Source: Aralia elata
Lineage: Eukaryota > Streptophyta > Magnoliopsida > Apiales > Araliaceae
NCBI GenBank assembly: GCA_034770075.1
Contig: CM068383.1
Coordinates: forward strand, 39,823,222-39,887,221
Direction of reading: 5' to 3'
DNA length: 64,000 nucleotides
The notes under the pieces are model-generated. The model was not told the DNA's origin. It did no database searches and saw only the letters and a list, made by a program, of their open reading frames with translations. Shown here piece by piece: positions 42,023 to 54,480 of this stretch (position 1 is the stretch's first letter; each line of letters opens with the position of its first letter). A program made the position numbers and the translations under genes.

Positions 42023-43327
42023 AAGTTTTCTAACTTGTACAACTTTATATTGTGCAAGTTTTATATTCCTTATCTTGAGCAAGTTTCTAACTCTCATTCG
42101 ATTTATGTATTGAATACAAGTTTTCTAACATGTACAATATTCTTATTTGTGCAAGTTTCCTATGTTATGCAAGTCTTCTAACTTTGTTATCTTTATGCAA
42201 GTACTATATCTTGCTATCAATTGTTGTGAAGTTATTGCTTCTTGTTCAGCATAACTTAAGAAATGAATCATTATTCATATATTGCTTGTTCGAGCTTAAA
42301 TTGTTGTGTCAGGCCAAATTGTTTGGTACGACATCTTATACTGAGAAATGGAACACCTTGATGTAAGGTGAACTGGAAAATTTCCCTTAAAATAAGGTGA
42401 CGAAAATTCCCTTAAGATAAGGTGACGAACAGTTGATTTTATATCAACATAAAATGGTAGGATGATATGCATACTCCTAGGATATTGGTTAGGCTGATCC
42501 CCTACCAGATATCCGAAATCAAGCTTTTCTAAGTCATTGAAGACTGATAGAACTGATTGAAATATTTGGTTCATGTACAGAACCCTCAGTTATACATCTT
42601 TTGACATATTTCAACTCAAACACCTTGTGTTTATATTTTCAAATAAACTTGTTGAGCATTTGTAGCTCATTCTTGCGTACATCTTTCTTTGCAGTTTTAG
42701 ATGGTAATCCCGGAACTTCAGGGACAGACAAGGGAAAAGGCCATGTTAACTAGTTTTATTTTACTGTTGTGAATGATTTCAAGTCTTATATGACTTTTGT
42801 TGTAATAAAGACACAATATTGAGAATGATGTAACTGAACTTAATAATATTGTAATATATTATCACCTTTTATTATGTTAATTACGTTATACTCTAATCTT
42901 TAAATTGTTTAGAATGGTTGTACTAAGTTAGTACAGTATCCATATGAACTATACATCTGAATGAGGGTATTGGATGATATTGAGAGTTCTGTAAGCTCTG
43001 GGGTTACACTTAATGAGCGCCGGTAAGGTGCCATCTTTACCGGAATGCGCCCCTCAGTTCTAGGAACAATCTTATCATTAATACTGTGAATGTCAGATAG
43101 ATAGGAACTATCGATATGAAAGAGATATTCATCAGTTATAAATCTATACATCCAAGTGAGGGTATCCAAACACAGTTGAAGTTCTGGCCAGAACTATTAA
43201 TTGTTATGGGATACTGTGAACCTTGGATAGATAGAAGTTATATATGATAGAATATTTATAGTTGAATAGTTTCACGTGAGCACCAAATCTGCTACAGGGA
43301 GTGTAGAGAATTTGGGGGCGTCACATT

Positions 43328-43340
43328 TGGTATCAAAGCC
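43328..43340 (+). other. Primer binding site of element H
   Basis: tggtatcaaagcc, one change from the Met-tRNA site, two bases after the LTR end at 43325. Confidence 0.88.
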
Positions 43341-43492
43341 GTAGATTATAGCTCTAAGGTAGTTAGGAAATACCTTAGGATATAGTCTGAGTCCGTAAAA
43401 TACTTAATTATACATAAAATAATCTTAAAAGCTTTATATTATGTGTAAATTTGCTTTACTAAAATATTAAATAAGTAAAATTCTTTTGTACG

Positions 43493-43534
43493 TGTTTCAA
43501 TTGTGGGTCAATGAATCATCTAGCTAGAAATTGC
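43493..43534 (+). pseudogene. CCHC zinc-knuckle remnant in element H
   Basis: Encodes CFNCGSMNHLARNC with the full C-X2-C-X4-H-X4-C pattern, the nucleocapsid end of Gag. Flanking frames are short and broken. The rest of the 1.47-kb internal region (43541-44798) has no gene I recognise. Confidence 0.78.
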
Positions 43535-44798
43535 CCAAGGACCAGGAATCAAAATGGAAGGAGAAACTAGTGAATAAATAAGGGAATCCTTTTGTGTAAC
43601 TAGTGATATTATATAAATAAGTAGTCAAATATCTAACTTTCTGTATGTGAAATACAAATTTCTATTTGTTAAACCGAGTTGTTTACTTAGTGCATTCGTA
43701 TTTATACTTAGTTACTCAAAATGGTAGCACGAAGATCACATACGATAAATCGAGAAAAATTAAAATGTAATAAAACAACGAGGTATTCTTACCTCCTGAG
43801 TTAGAACAAATCCATAATGTGTTTCATCTGTCCATGCTACGACCATACAAATCCGATTATAAACACGTTATAGATTACGAGCCTATTCAGATCGAGAAAG
43901 ATTTATCATATGAAAAAGTTCTATTGAAATCATAGATAGGAAAGAACAAAATCTACTGAATAAAGATAACTCTTCACTAGAATGTCAAGAAATGAATAGA
44001 CTCATAAAGATTCTTAAGCAAGTCTACTTATTTGTTGTGCAAAAACGCAAGTCTACTTATTTGTTGAAATGCACTCCGTGCAATAACATGTCTTATTTAT
44101 GAAGTTTATTGTTATGCAAGTATTGTTTCTTTTGCACCCCGTGCATTAACATGCTTGTTATCTATTATATGCAACATGACAGTGATTGTTGAATTTCAAT
44201 TGAACAATTGAAACCGATCTAACTCACTGAGGTAACATTTGTCGCAGTGTAGAGGTATCGTAGAAGTGATATACACTGTTGATACAATTGTAGCAGTGTT
44301 GATGAGACGGGGAGCTAATTCATTAGTTCGTGGGTGGGGAACCACTCAGTTCACTATATTGATAATAGATTGAAACTTGTGTTATGCTTAGAGAATAATG
44401 GAAGAGATAGAGTATTAAATATCTGAACTAATGATTCCTAAGTTTATATGACCTCTGAGAATGATTACCATGTCTGGTTGAACAGAACAACCTATGAATT
44501 CTAAGTCTTTATGACCGACAGAATCTAGAAAATGTGTGGTTTGACAGATAAACCTCAGTATATATATGGAAAATCTTTGAACTATGCGTTCATTCAATTC
44601 AAACATAGTGTGAGTATAACTTGTTAAATGTTTAAACTTTTTCAGTCTTTTATAGCTCATCCTTACAAATATAAATTCCTTTGCAGAAAGGAAATGTGTA
44701 TAGATAAGTGAACACGTGAGAAAAGAATTCAGAAAATTCATATTGAAGACTAAGTTAGAGATAATTTCGAGGACGAAATTCTTATAAGGAGGAGAGAA

Positions 44799-44901
44799 TG
44801 TAATATCCTGAATATTTATAGAACCTATAAATATGATATTAAATGACTAAAGTTGATTGTAAAATAATTTCGAGGACGAAATTCTTATAAGGAGGAGAGA
44901 A
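44799..44901 (+). repeat. Short LTR-start plus polypurine unit before H 3' LTR
   Basis: 103 bp: tgtaatatcctg..., then cgaggacgaaattctt, then ataaggaggagagaa, directly before the next TGTAATATCC. A tandem repeat of the junction between internal region and LTR. Confidence 0.87.
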
Positions 44902-47900
44902 TGTAATATCCTGAATATTTATAGAACTTATAAATATAATATTGAATGACTAAAGTTTTTTTTTCTTTTGTAAAGTTAATTTCGAGGACGAAATTCTTGT
45001 AAGTTGGGTAGAATGTAATATCCCAAAAATTTCAAATGTGATCTGACAAGATCTAATAAATATTGTCAATTTAAAACCTAAGAATAACTGCTCAAGTATA
45101 CGTTGAGCTATTTAAAAGACTAAAAATGATTCGTAGATTCGTATACAATTAGAGGTTATAACTATAACCTAAGTTATGTGCTATATGAATAAATAAGCTT
45201 GTATTGAACTTCAAATGTGTTATATGCTTTCTGCTATGTGTAGTATTTTGTGTTTTGGTTTAAGTAGTTAACCTTAGCACTTATTAAAATCAAGAAGTTA
45301 ATTTAGGCTAAAACCTAAATTGGGAAAAAGGTTAAAACCTAAACCCTAAGGGATAAACCCTAGAAATAACCTAGGTTTTCTAGCGAAATGTGCACATCAT
45401 AATAACATTCTGTTTTAAGATTTACCGGTAATATGATGAGAAAACACGTAATAACCGATAAAAGTTTTTTTCTCGAAAAACGTGTAAATTACTATTCACG
45501 GTAATAAGACAAAATAGGGAAAAAGACAAAAAGAAATATTTTTGTTACTTTTTGATCGTCTAACCATTTTCTGAGAAATAGTCATCGAAAATACTATTCA
45601 CCTAAAAACGCTTTTGCGTCTTTTCAATTTTTCGAAGAATACACGAATGTTAATATTACGAAGAAAGATGGAATATCCAATAAAATTAGAAAACGAAAAA
45701 CGTAGTTTTTCGACTGTGGGATAAATTATAGAAGTTAAAAACGAAGAATGCAAGAATAAATACGAGTATAATACGAAATATTATACGATAGAATATGAGA
45801 TTAATACGAGGTATAATACGCGTAAAATACGATGTATATACGAATATATAACTAAGAATCCATGTGAACTTGAATCGACCAATCAGATACAAGCATGATG
45901 CAATCATGACATCATCTTCAAAGTAGCACAAAGATGATGTCATCATGATGTCATAATAATGTCATAATGGACGATGATGCAAGCGATGATGTCACGTTGG
46001 ATGATGAGGTAAGCAGTGATGTCACAAAGGACGATGATGCAAGCGATGATGTCGTGGATTAATGCGAAAAGACCATTATGCCCTAACTTAGGAAATCCTA
46101 TAAATAGAAGCCCATCCCATCTTCATTTCTCACCAATTCACAAAATCAAAGAGCAAAATTACTCTCTAGATATATTTCAAGTATTGATAGTTGCCAATAA
46201 ATAGTTAAAACTTCCAATTTCAAAAGGTACTCATCTTAGTAGTTATAATGTTCGATTTCAATTCGTAGTTATAACTAATTATACATTTTACTAGTAGTTA
46301 TAATGTCAAAATTTATTTTATAGCTAGTGTAGTATATATCATGATCACTAGTAGTTATAATGTCTAAATCATTACAACTATAGTGAAGAAATGATCAAAT
46401 CGTAAGTAGTTATCATGTTCAAAATTTTTAAAGTGTTCTTCGTGTTCTTCGTGTGTGTTCTTGAGTAAAAGTCATAAATCTAATATAAGTAGGTTTATGA
46501 TTTTGGTATTTTTATGTTATGAAGTGTTATTGAGTCTTAGAACATGTTATCTTAACAAATTAATGCTAGTGGTACCATGTTTCACATGGTTAACCCAAGA
46601 TATTTTGATCAAAGTAGACTCATAGACCCTTCTGCCCATTTTCCGAAATTTTAAAGTCCAAATCTGCTTCTGTAATATAAAGAAAGTTGTAGAGGGGGAA
46701 ATTCTAATGAATTTAGACTCAAGAATCACCCAAAAATGTTTTGAAACGAAGAAGTTATGACAGTTTCCGTAAAGGACGTCAAAGCTGAAAATTTCTTAGA
46801 GGCTCTCGGGTTTAAGGACTTAAAAATGAGTTTTTGAGCTAGGATGTTATGGAGCCTATAACACCTATGAAAATAGTTAAGTCAAGTTATTATATGACAT
46901 ATGAAGTAATATAATATGATAAATCTAACCGCTTATGCACTAAATGATTGTGTAGGGTTATTTTATCAAGTTTGAGTTTAGTGTTTATTATCCTAAACAC
47001 CAAGGCAAGTTTTCTAACTCTTGTTTAATTTGATATTGAGCAAGTTTTCTAACTCTTGTTTAATTTGATATTGAGCAAGTTTTCTAACTCTTGTTTAATT
47101 TGATATTGAGCAAGTTTTCTAACTTGTACAACTTTATATTGTGCAAGTTTTATATTCCTTATCTTGAGCAAGTTTCTAACTCTCATTCGATTTATGTATT
47201 GAATACAAGTTTTCTAACATGTACAATATTCTTATTTGTGCAAGTTTCCTATGTTATGCAAGTCTTCTAACTTTGTTATCTTTATGCAAGTACTATATCT
47301 TGCTATCAATTGTTGTGAAGTTATTGCTTCTTGTTCAGCATAACTTAAGAAATGAATCATTATTCATATATTGCTTGTTCGAGCTTAAAATTGTTGTGTC
47401 AGGCCAAATTGTTTTGGTACGACATCTTATACTTGAGAAATGGAACACCTTGATGTAAGGTGAACTGGAAAATTTCCCTTAAAATAAGGTGACGAAAATT
47501 CCCTTAAGATAAGGTGACGAACAGTTGATTTTATATCAACATAAAATGGTAGGATGATATGCATACTCCTAGGATATTGGTTAGGCTGATCCCCTACCAG
47601 ATATCCGAAATCAAGCTTTTCTAAGTCATTGAAGACTGATAGAACTGATTGAAATATTTGGTTCATGTACAGAACCCTCAGTTATACATCTTTTGACATA
47701 TTTCAACTCAAACACCTTGTGTTTATATTTTCAAATAAACTTGTTGAGCATTTGTAGCTCATTCTTGCGTACATCTTTCTTTGCAGTTTTAGATAGTAAT
47801 CCCGGAACTTCAGGGACAGACAAGGGAAAAGGCCATGTTAACTAGTTTTATTTTACTGTTGTGAATGATTTCAAGTCTTATATGACTTTTGTTGTAATAA

Positions 47901-48417
47901 AGACACAATATTGAGAATGATGTAACTGAACTTAATAATATTGTAATATATTATCACCTTTTATTATGTTAATTACGTTATACTCTAATCTTTAAATTGT
48001 TTAGAATGGTTGTACTAAGTTAGTACAGTATCCATATGAACTATACATCTGAATGAGGGTATTGGATGATATTGAGAGTTCTGTAAGCTCTGGGGTTACA
48101 CTTAATGAGCGCCGGTAAGGTGCCATCTTTACCGGAATGCGCCCCTCAGTTCTAGGAACAATCTTATCATTAATACTGTGAATGTCAGATAGATAGGAAC
48201 TATCGATATGAAAGAGATATTCATCAGTTATAAATCTATACATCCAAGTGAGGGTATCCAAACACAGTTGAAGTTCTGGCCAGAACTATTAATTGTTATG
48301 GGATACTGTGAACCTTGGATAGATAGAAGTTATATATGATAGAATATTTATAGTTGAATAGTTTCACGTGAGCACCAAATCTGCTACAGGGAGTGTAGAG
48401 AATTTGGGGGCGTCACA
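44902..48417 (+). repeat. Element H 3' LTR
   Basis: 3516 bp, nearly identical to 39814-43325 except for a cluster of changes at about 45365-45655. Ends GGCGTCACA. Confidence 0.9.
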
Positions 48418-48932
48418 GAGTACGTAATGCAATACCCACAATTACAAATGCAATTGGTTAGACTCGCTCAATATAATCTATTCACCAAAATAATACATTT
48501 TTATTAAATACTACAATATTAGTATTTAACTGTTTTATGCATATATTGAACCCTCCAAATTAAATTAATAAATTAAAGAGATACATAATATCTAGCCAAA
48601 ATAATACCAAAATATTAACTAACAAACTAACTATAATATACTAATTAAAGTTATAAACTAATAAATCAGAAAATTAAATTGAATAAATACAAAAGAAAAA
48701 AAACGTACCCGAAATTATGAGGTTCGCAGTCTGCCTATGCCCTCGATACTGAAATTTTTTAACTAAGGAGGTCCTTACTAAAAAGGACTTCACACAAAAA
48801 GATTTTCTCAAAATAAGAAAACCTTATTGTTTAATAATAAAATAAACAAAATATTAGTATTATATATATAGGTAAGGAATGGGGAAGCTAAAGAGTAGTT
48901 GGGCGATATGGGACTGAAACCTGAGTATTACA

Positions 48933-49252
48933 TTACTTCCTCCTTAAAAAGAATTCCGTCCCCGGAATCAAAACAAAAGGAACGTGCCTAATTATCAAAA
49001 AGATGCGGATACTCTGCCCGGATAGACTCCTCCATCTCCCAAGTTGCCTCTCGTTTCGAATGATTTATTGATGAAATAAAATAACAGATGAAAACGAAAT
49101 TGATTAACGACAAATTCAAATACAAATTGATGTGACAACTGAATAGAGTATCAAACAGACTAAAAACCTAACCCAAAAGTCTACCCATAACTCACAGGTC
49201 AAACCTAAATAAGTTTTCTACAAGAAAGAAACCTAAGCTCTGATACCAACTC
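48933..49252 (-). other. G internal region 1
   Basis: 320 bp. Polypurine tract complement at 48933-48947, the Pol end EATWEMEESIRAEYPHLF at about 48985-49050 with its stop, a short unrecognised stretch, and primer site complement gctctgatacca at 49237-49248. Confidence 0.87.
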
Positions 49253-51197
49253 TGTAACACCCCATTCCCGAAATAGGAAAGAGAGGTCACGCACGAACAA
49301 ACTCTAAGCAGAATATCAAACTAAAAGGAGCATCTCTTCACACTTGCCCTTAAACCCCTTGAATACCTGTCGAAAGAAAAACACAGCAAGAGCCAATTGC
49401 CCAGTACGAATATAAAGTACAGAAATGAGAACCGAAATGAATAACAAAATCAAGCTGAACTAAACTCAATAACATAGCTGAACTGAATAACGAAATCAAA
49501 CTCAACTAAACTCAATAACATAGCTGAACTGAACTGAACTTAATTAGTCGAACTGAACTGAACTGAACTTAAATAGCTGAACTGAACTAAACTCAATAAC
49601 ATAGCTGAATTGAACTGAACTTAATAACATAGTCGAACTGAACTGAACTGAACTTAAATAGCTGAACTGAACTGAACTCAATAACATAGCTGAATTGAAC
49701 TAAACTGAATAACAAATATCACAATAACTTAATTGAACTGAACTGAACAATAAATATCACAATAACATAGCTGAACTGAACTGAACTGAATAACATAGCT
49801 GAACTGAACTGAATAACAAATATCACAATAACATAACTGAACTGAACTGAATAACAAATATCACAATAACTTAACTGAACCGAACTGAACAATAAATATC
49901 ACAATAACATAGCTGAACTGAACTGAATAACAAATATCACAATAACATAACTGAACTGAAGTGAATAACATAGCTGAACTAAACTGAATAACATAATAGG
50001 CTGAATCGAATGGCTGAGGTTATTTCATACCGAGCTCAGAAGTATAGCTTGCCACATAGACAAGTCAAATAATGCCACATAGAAAAATCACACATTGGAC
50101 TGCAGATCCAAATGCATGCAAAATCGGAAAGTGTGTTTGGCACAACATCAGTAATCCGTAGAACAGAACAGAAAACTAGGGCCGACCCATACGCCTCTCA
50201 CAACAAATCACCAAATGGCCAACTCCCATCGGAGCACAAAACAGAGACGCCGTGGACTAATCACACTGCCACGGAAGTGTCATGTCTCCCGTGCCAAGAT
50301 GACATGCCTGTGGTACCCCCACAGGTGGTTAGCTCAAGGTACACCCTACGATATCATCTAATAAAAATATCATGTCACAATATAAGCGACATAATACCAA
50401 CAAAAGGGTTCTAATACGCACATGCTAAATCGAAAGAATTGACACAAAATCTCCCAAAATATATTAGCATGTACGTTTCTACAATAATAAATACTAGACA
50501 TGCTCAATAAGTCTAAAGAGTACAAATAACAAATTTTCGAATATCTAAAATCAAACAAATCTATCGTATGAATTTAACTATGAACAAAATATCGAAACAA
50601 TATTTGAATTCTGAATGAGGAACAAAACGAACAAATTAAAATTAAAGAAGTATCGCTGAAAGAGTACAAAAATTCGTACCTGGAGTACGTAATGCAATAC
50701 CCACAATTACAGATGCAATTGGTTAGACTCGCTCAATATAATCTATTCACCAAAATAATACATTTTTATTAAATACTACAATATTAGTATTTAACTGTTT
50801 TATGCATATATTGAACCCTCCAAATTAAATTAATAAATTAAAGAGATACATAATATCTAGCCAAAATAATACCAAAATATTAACTAACAAACTAACTATA
50901 ATATACTAATTAAAGTTATAAACTAATAAATCAGAAAATTAAATTGAATAAATATAAAAGAAAAAAAACGTACCCGAAATTATGAGGTTCGCAGTCTGCC
51001 TATGCCCTCGATACTAAAAATTTTTAACTAAGGAGGTCCTTACTAAAAAGGACTTCACACAAAAAGATTTTCTCAAAATAAGAAAACCTTATTGTTTAAT
51101 AATAAAATAAACAAAATATTAGTATTATATATATAGGTAAGGAATGGGGAAGCTAAAGAGTAGTTGGGCGATGTGGGACTGAAACCTAAGTATTACA
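49253..51197 (-). repeat. G LTR_b
   Basis: 1945 bp, shared by both units of the array. GAACT array at 49440-50000; TATA candidate near 51126. Confidence 0.9.
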
Positions 51198-51517
51198 TTA
51201 CTTCCTCCTTAAAAAGAATTCCGTCCCCGGAATCAAAACAAAAGGAACGTGCCTAATTATCAAAAAGATGCGGATACTCTGCCCGGATAGACTCCTCCAT
51301 CTCCCAAGTTGCCTCTCGTTCCGAATGATTTATTGATGAAATAAAATAACAGATGAAAACGAAATTGATTAACGACAAATTCAAATACAAATTGATGTGA
51401 CAACTGAATAGAGTATCAAACAGACTAAAAACCTAACCCAAAAGTCTACCCATAACTCACAGGTCAAACCTAAATAAGTTTTCTACAAGAAAGAAACCTA
51501 AGCTCTGATACCAACTC
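51198..51517 (-). other. G internal region 2
   Basis: 320 bp, nearly identical to 48933-49252, with primer site complement at 51502-51513 and the same Pol remnant. Confidence 0.87.
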
Positions 51518-54174
51518 TATAACACCCCATTCTCGAAATAGGAAAGAGAGGTCACGCACGAACAAACTCTAAGCAGAATATTAAACTAAAAGGAACATCT
51601 CTTCACAATTGCCCTTGAACCCCTTGAATACGTGTCGAAAGAAAAACACAGCATGAGCCAATTGCCCAGTACGAATATAAAGTACAGAAATGAGAACCGA
51701 AATGAATAACAAAGCTGAACTGAATAACGAAATCAAACTCAACTAAACTCAATAACATAGCTAAACTGAACTGAACTTAATTAGTCGAACTGAACTAAAC
51801 TGAACTCAATAACATAGCTGAACTGAACTGAACTCAATAACATAGTCGAACTGAACTGAACTGAACTTAAATAGCTGAACTGGACTGAACTCAATAACAT
51901 AGCTGAATTGAACTGAACTGAATAACAAATATCACAATAACTTAACTGAACTGAACTGAACATTAAATATCACAATAACATAGCTGAACTGAATAACATA
52001 GCTGAACTGAACTGAATAACAAATATCACAATAACATAACTGAACTGAACTGAACTGAATAACATAGCTGAACTGAACTGAACTGAATAACAAATATCAC
52101 AATAACTTAACTGAACCGAACTGAACAATAAATATCACAATAACATAGCTGAACTGAACTGAATAACAAATATCACAATAACATAACTGAACTGAACTGA
52201 ACTGAATAACATAGCTGAACTGAACTGAATAACATAATAGGCTGAATCGAATGGCTGAGGTTATTTCATACCGAGCTCAGAAATATAGCTTGCCACATAG
52301 ACAAGTCAAATAATGCCACATAGACAAATCACACATTGGACTGCAGATCCAAATGCATGCAAAATCGGAAAGTGTGTTTGGCGCAACATCAACAATCCGC
52401 AGAACATAACAGAAAACTAAGGCCGACCCATACGCCTCTCACAACAAATCACCAAATGGCCAACTCCCATCGGAGCACAAAATAGAGACGTTGTGGACTA
52501 ATCACACTGCCACGGAAGTGTCATGTCTCCCGTGCCAAGATGACATGCATGTGGTACCCCCACAGGTGGTTAGCTCAAGGTACACCCTACGATATCATCT
52601 AATAAAAATATCATGTCACAATATAAGCGACATAATACCAACAAAAGGGTTCTAATACGCACATGCTAAATCGAAACGAATTGACACAAAATCTCCCAAA
52701 ATATATTAGCATGTACGTTTCTACAAAAATAAATACTAGACATGCTCAATAAGTCTAAAGAGTACAAATAACGAATTTTCGAATATCTAAAATCAAACAA
52801 ATCTATCGTATGAATTTAACTATGAACAAAATATCGAAACAATATTTGAATTCTGAATGAGGAACAAAACGAACAAATTAAAATTAAAGAAGTATCGCTG
52901 AAAGAGTACAAACATTCGTACCTGGAGTACGTAATGCAATACCCACAATTACAGATGCAATTGGTTAGACTCGCTCAATATAATCTATTCACCAAAATAA
53001 TACATTTTATTAAATACTACAATATTAGTATTTAACTGTTTTATGCATATATTGAACCCTACAAATTAAATTAATAAATTAAAGAGATACATAATATCTA
53101 GCCAAAATAATACCAAAATATTAACTAACAAACTAACTATAATATACTAATTAAAGTTATAAACTAATAATACAGAAAATTAAATTGAATAAATACAAAA
53201 GAAAAAAAATGTACCCGAAATTATGAGGTTCGCAGTCTGCCTACGCCCTCGATACTGAAAATTTTTAACTAAGGAGGTCCTTACTAAAAAGGACTTCACA
53301 CAAAAAGATTTTCTCAAAATAAGAAAACCTTATTGTTTAATAATAAAATAAACAAAATATTAGTATTATATATATAGGTAAGGAAAGGGGAAGCTAAAGA
53401 GTAGTTGGGCGATTTGGGACTGACAGGGACGAAACTACCATAGGACTGGAGGGGGCCACGCCCCCCCCCCCCCCAAGGTTTGAAACTTTTGTAAGTTCCA
53501 CCCCAAAGTTTTAAAAAAATTATTTTTGGCCCCCCTCAAGAAAAATGCAATGCTTCAGAGGAAAATGAATTTCTTTATTACCAAACCAACGATCACAACA
53601 CATTCTTTGTAACAAGATATAAGTTTACACATCGGTCTCACTCTGATCTTAACTAGCCAAATTCATACACTTATAAATAGATTGTAGACATGTCCTTCTT
53701 GCCTATAACCTGCCCCATAAAATTCTTAAATAAAAAATGGCAACTCCTACCTCCATACTAAATGAAAAAGAAAATGGAAGCTCACTAGAAAGACTTGGAT
53801 AGTACTGCACTAAAAAAATAATTACTTTATAATGTAAGGTAAATTTTAAAAAATTTAAGTATTATATATAAATTGACTCCACTAAAATTATATAAATTTT
53901 CTATTATACTGGGTCAAATTAAAAATTTATAATTTTGTCAGTCAAATTTTAACCACATATGACTCATATCCTCTCAATATATGTATATCTCCCTATAATA
54001 TTATATATATATATGTGTGTGTGTGACCCGAAAGTACAAAAGTATTAAAAAAAATTGGCTCGGGGGCGCTGCCGCCGAACCCCCACCAAATTATTTATGA
54101 CTTGATAAAAAATTTGGCCCCCCCTAAGATCAAATCCTGGTTTCGTCCCTGGGGACTAAAACCTAAGTATTACA
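51518..54174 (-). repeat. G LTR_c, split by a hAT element
   Basis: Starts tataacacc (TG changed to TA) and ends tattaca. GAACT array at 51710-52235. The hAT insertion occupies 53424-54151. Confidence 0.88.
53424..54151 (+). mobile_element. Non-autonomous hAT DNA transposon, 728 bp
   Basis: Terminal inverted repeats CAGGGACGAAAC(T/C)A, with duplication gggactga (53416-53423) and gggactaa (54152-54159), 8 bp as expected for hAT. The subterminal parts are G/C-rich (a run of 14 C at 53461-53474). No transposase. Confidence 0.88.
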
Positions 54175-54179
54175 CTCCC

Positions 54180-54480
54180 TCTCCTGCTTTCCCGGCCCCT
54201 GACCCTCTATCTTATGGAACGGATCATATTTCTATTTCAAATGTAGCTAGTAATCTGGTTCTTTTAAACCGTAATGCATCTACTCCAAAGCCTAGTGCTA
54301 CAAAGAGAGTTCATTTTGACGCGACTACGTTATTGCTTGAAAAAGCTCGTCTTACCAAAATGGCTGCCATGTCCTCTATTCCGCTTTCTTCTCTCAAGTC
54401 TTGCTTAACAATAACTGCAGCTAGGCCAGCAGTGAGGACTATCGAGCCAAAACCACCGGACCATACCTGTGATGGGTTAT
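54180..54480 (+). pseudogene. LINE N ORF1 C-terminal fragment
   Basis: Frame PSPAFPAPDPL, ISISNVASNLVLLNRNAS, ATKRVHFDATTLLLEKARL, ending at TAG 54478-54480. Pro/Ser-rich, probably the end of the LINE ORF1 protein. Nothing resembling ORF2 follows. Confidence 0.65.

Larger units (their letters stand above)
39814..43325 (+). repeat. Element H 5' LTR
   Basis: TGTAATATCC...GTCACA. Contains a second LTR-start-like motif (gtaatatcccaaaaatt) near 39930. Other features are the TGATGTCA-rich region 40795-40975, TATA at 41011-41020, GTAGTTATAA repeats 41140-41330, and a 35-bp tandem repeat at 41913-42022. Small frames inside are shared by both LTRs and look non-coding. Confidence 0.9.
39260..48417 (+). 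mobile_element. Element H: large non-autonomous LTR element (LARD-like) in G LTR_a
   Basis: Duplication gagta at 39255-39259 and 48418-48422. Full LTR copies are 39814-43325 (3512 bp) and 44902-48417 (3516 bp). Internal region 43326-44798 (1473 bp), primer site 43328-43340, polypurine tract before 44799. Extra LTR-start segments lie at 39260-39813 and 44799-44901. The terminus TGTAATATCC and the preceding cgaggacgaaattctt...aaggagg resemble Tekay/Del ends. Only a zinc-knuckle remnant of coding sequence is visible. Confidence 0.9.
37749..48932 (-). repeat. G LTR_a, split by element H
   Basis: Parts 37749-39259 and 48423-48932, about 2.0 kb without H. GAACT-rich array at 37930-38575. TATA candidate at about 48861-48870 on the reverse strand, only about 65 bp inside the LTR. 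Small frames near 38666-38985 recur at 50112 and are not convincing genes. Confidence 0.88.
37749..54174 (-). mobile_element. G array: three LTRs and two 320-bp internal regions, Tekay/Del-like derivative
   Basis: Duplication ctccc at 37744-37748 and 54175-54179. LTR_a is 37749-48932 (holding H), internal 48933-49252, LTR_b 49253-51197, internal 51198-51517, LTR_c 51518-54174 (holding a hAT). LTRs begin TGTAACACC on the plus strand and end TATTACA. Primer sites and polypurine tracts show the sense is minus. The internal regions keep only the end of Pol, reading EATWEMEESIRAEYPHLF, a chromodomain-end sequence typical of Tekay/Del chromoviruses. Non-autonomous. Confidence 0.9.
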
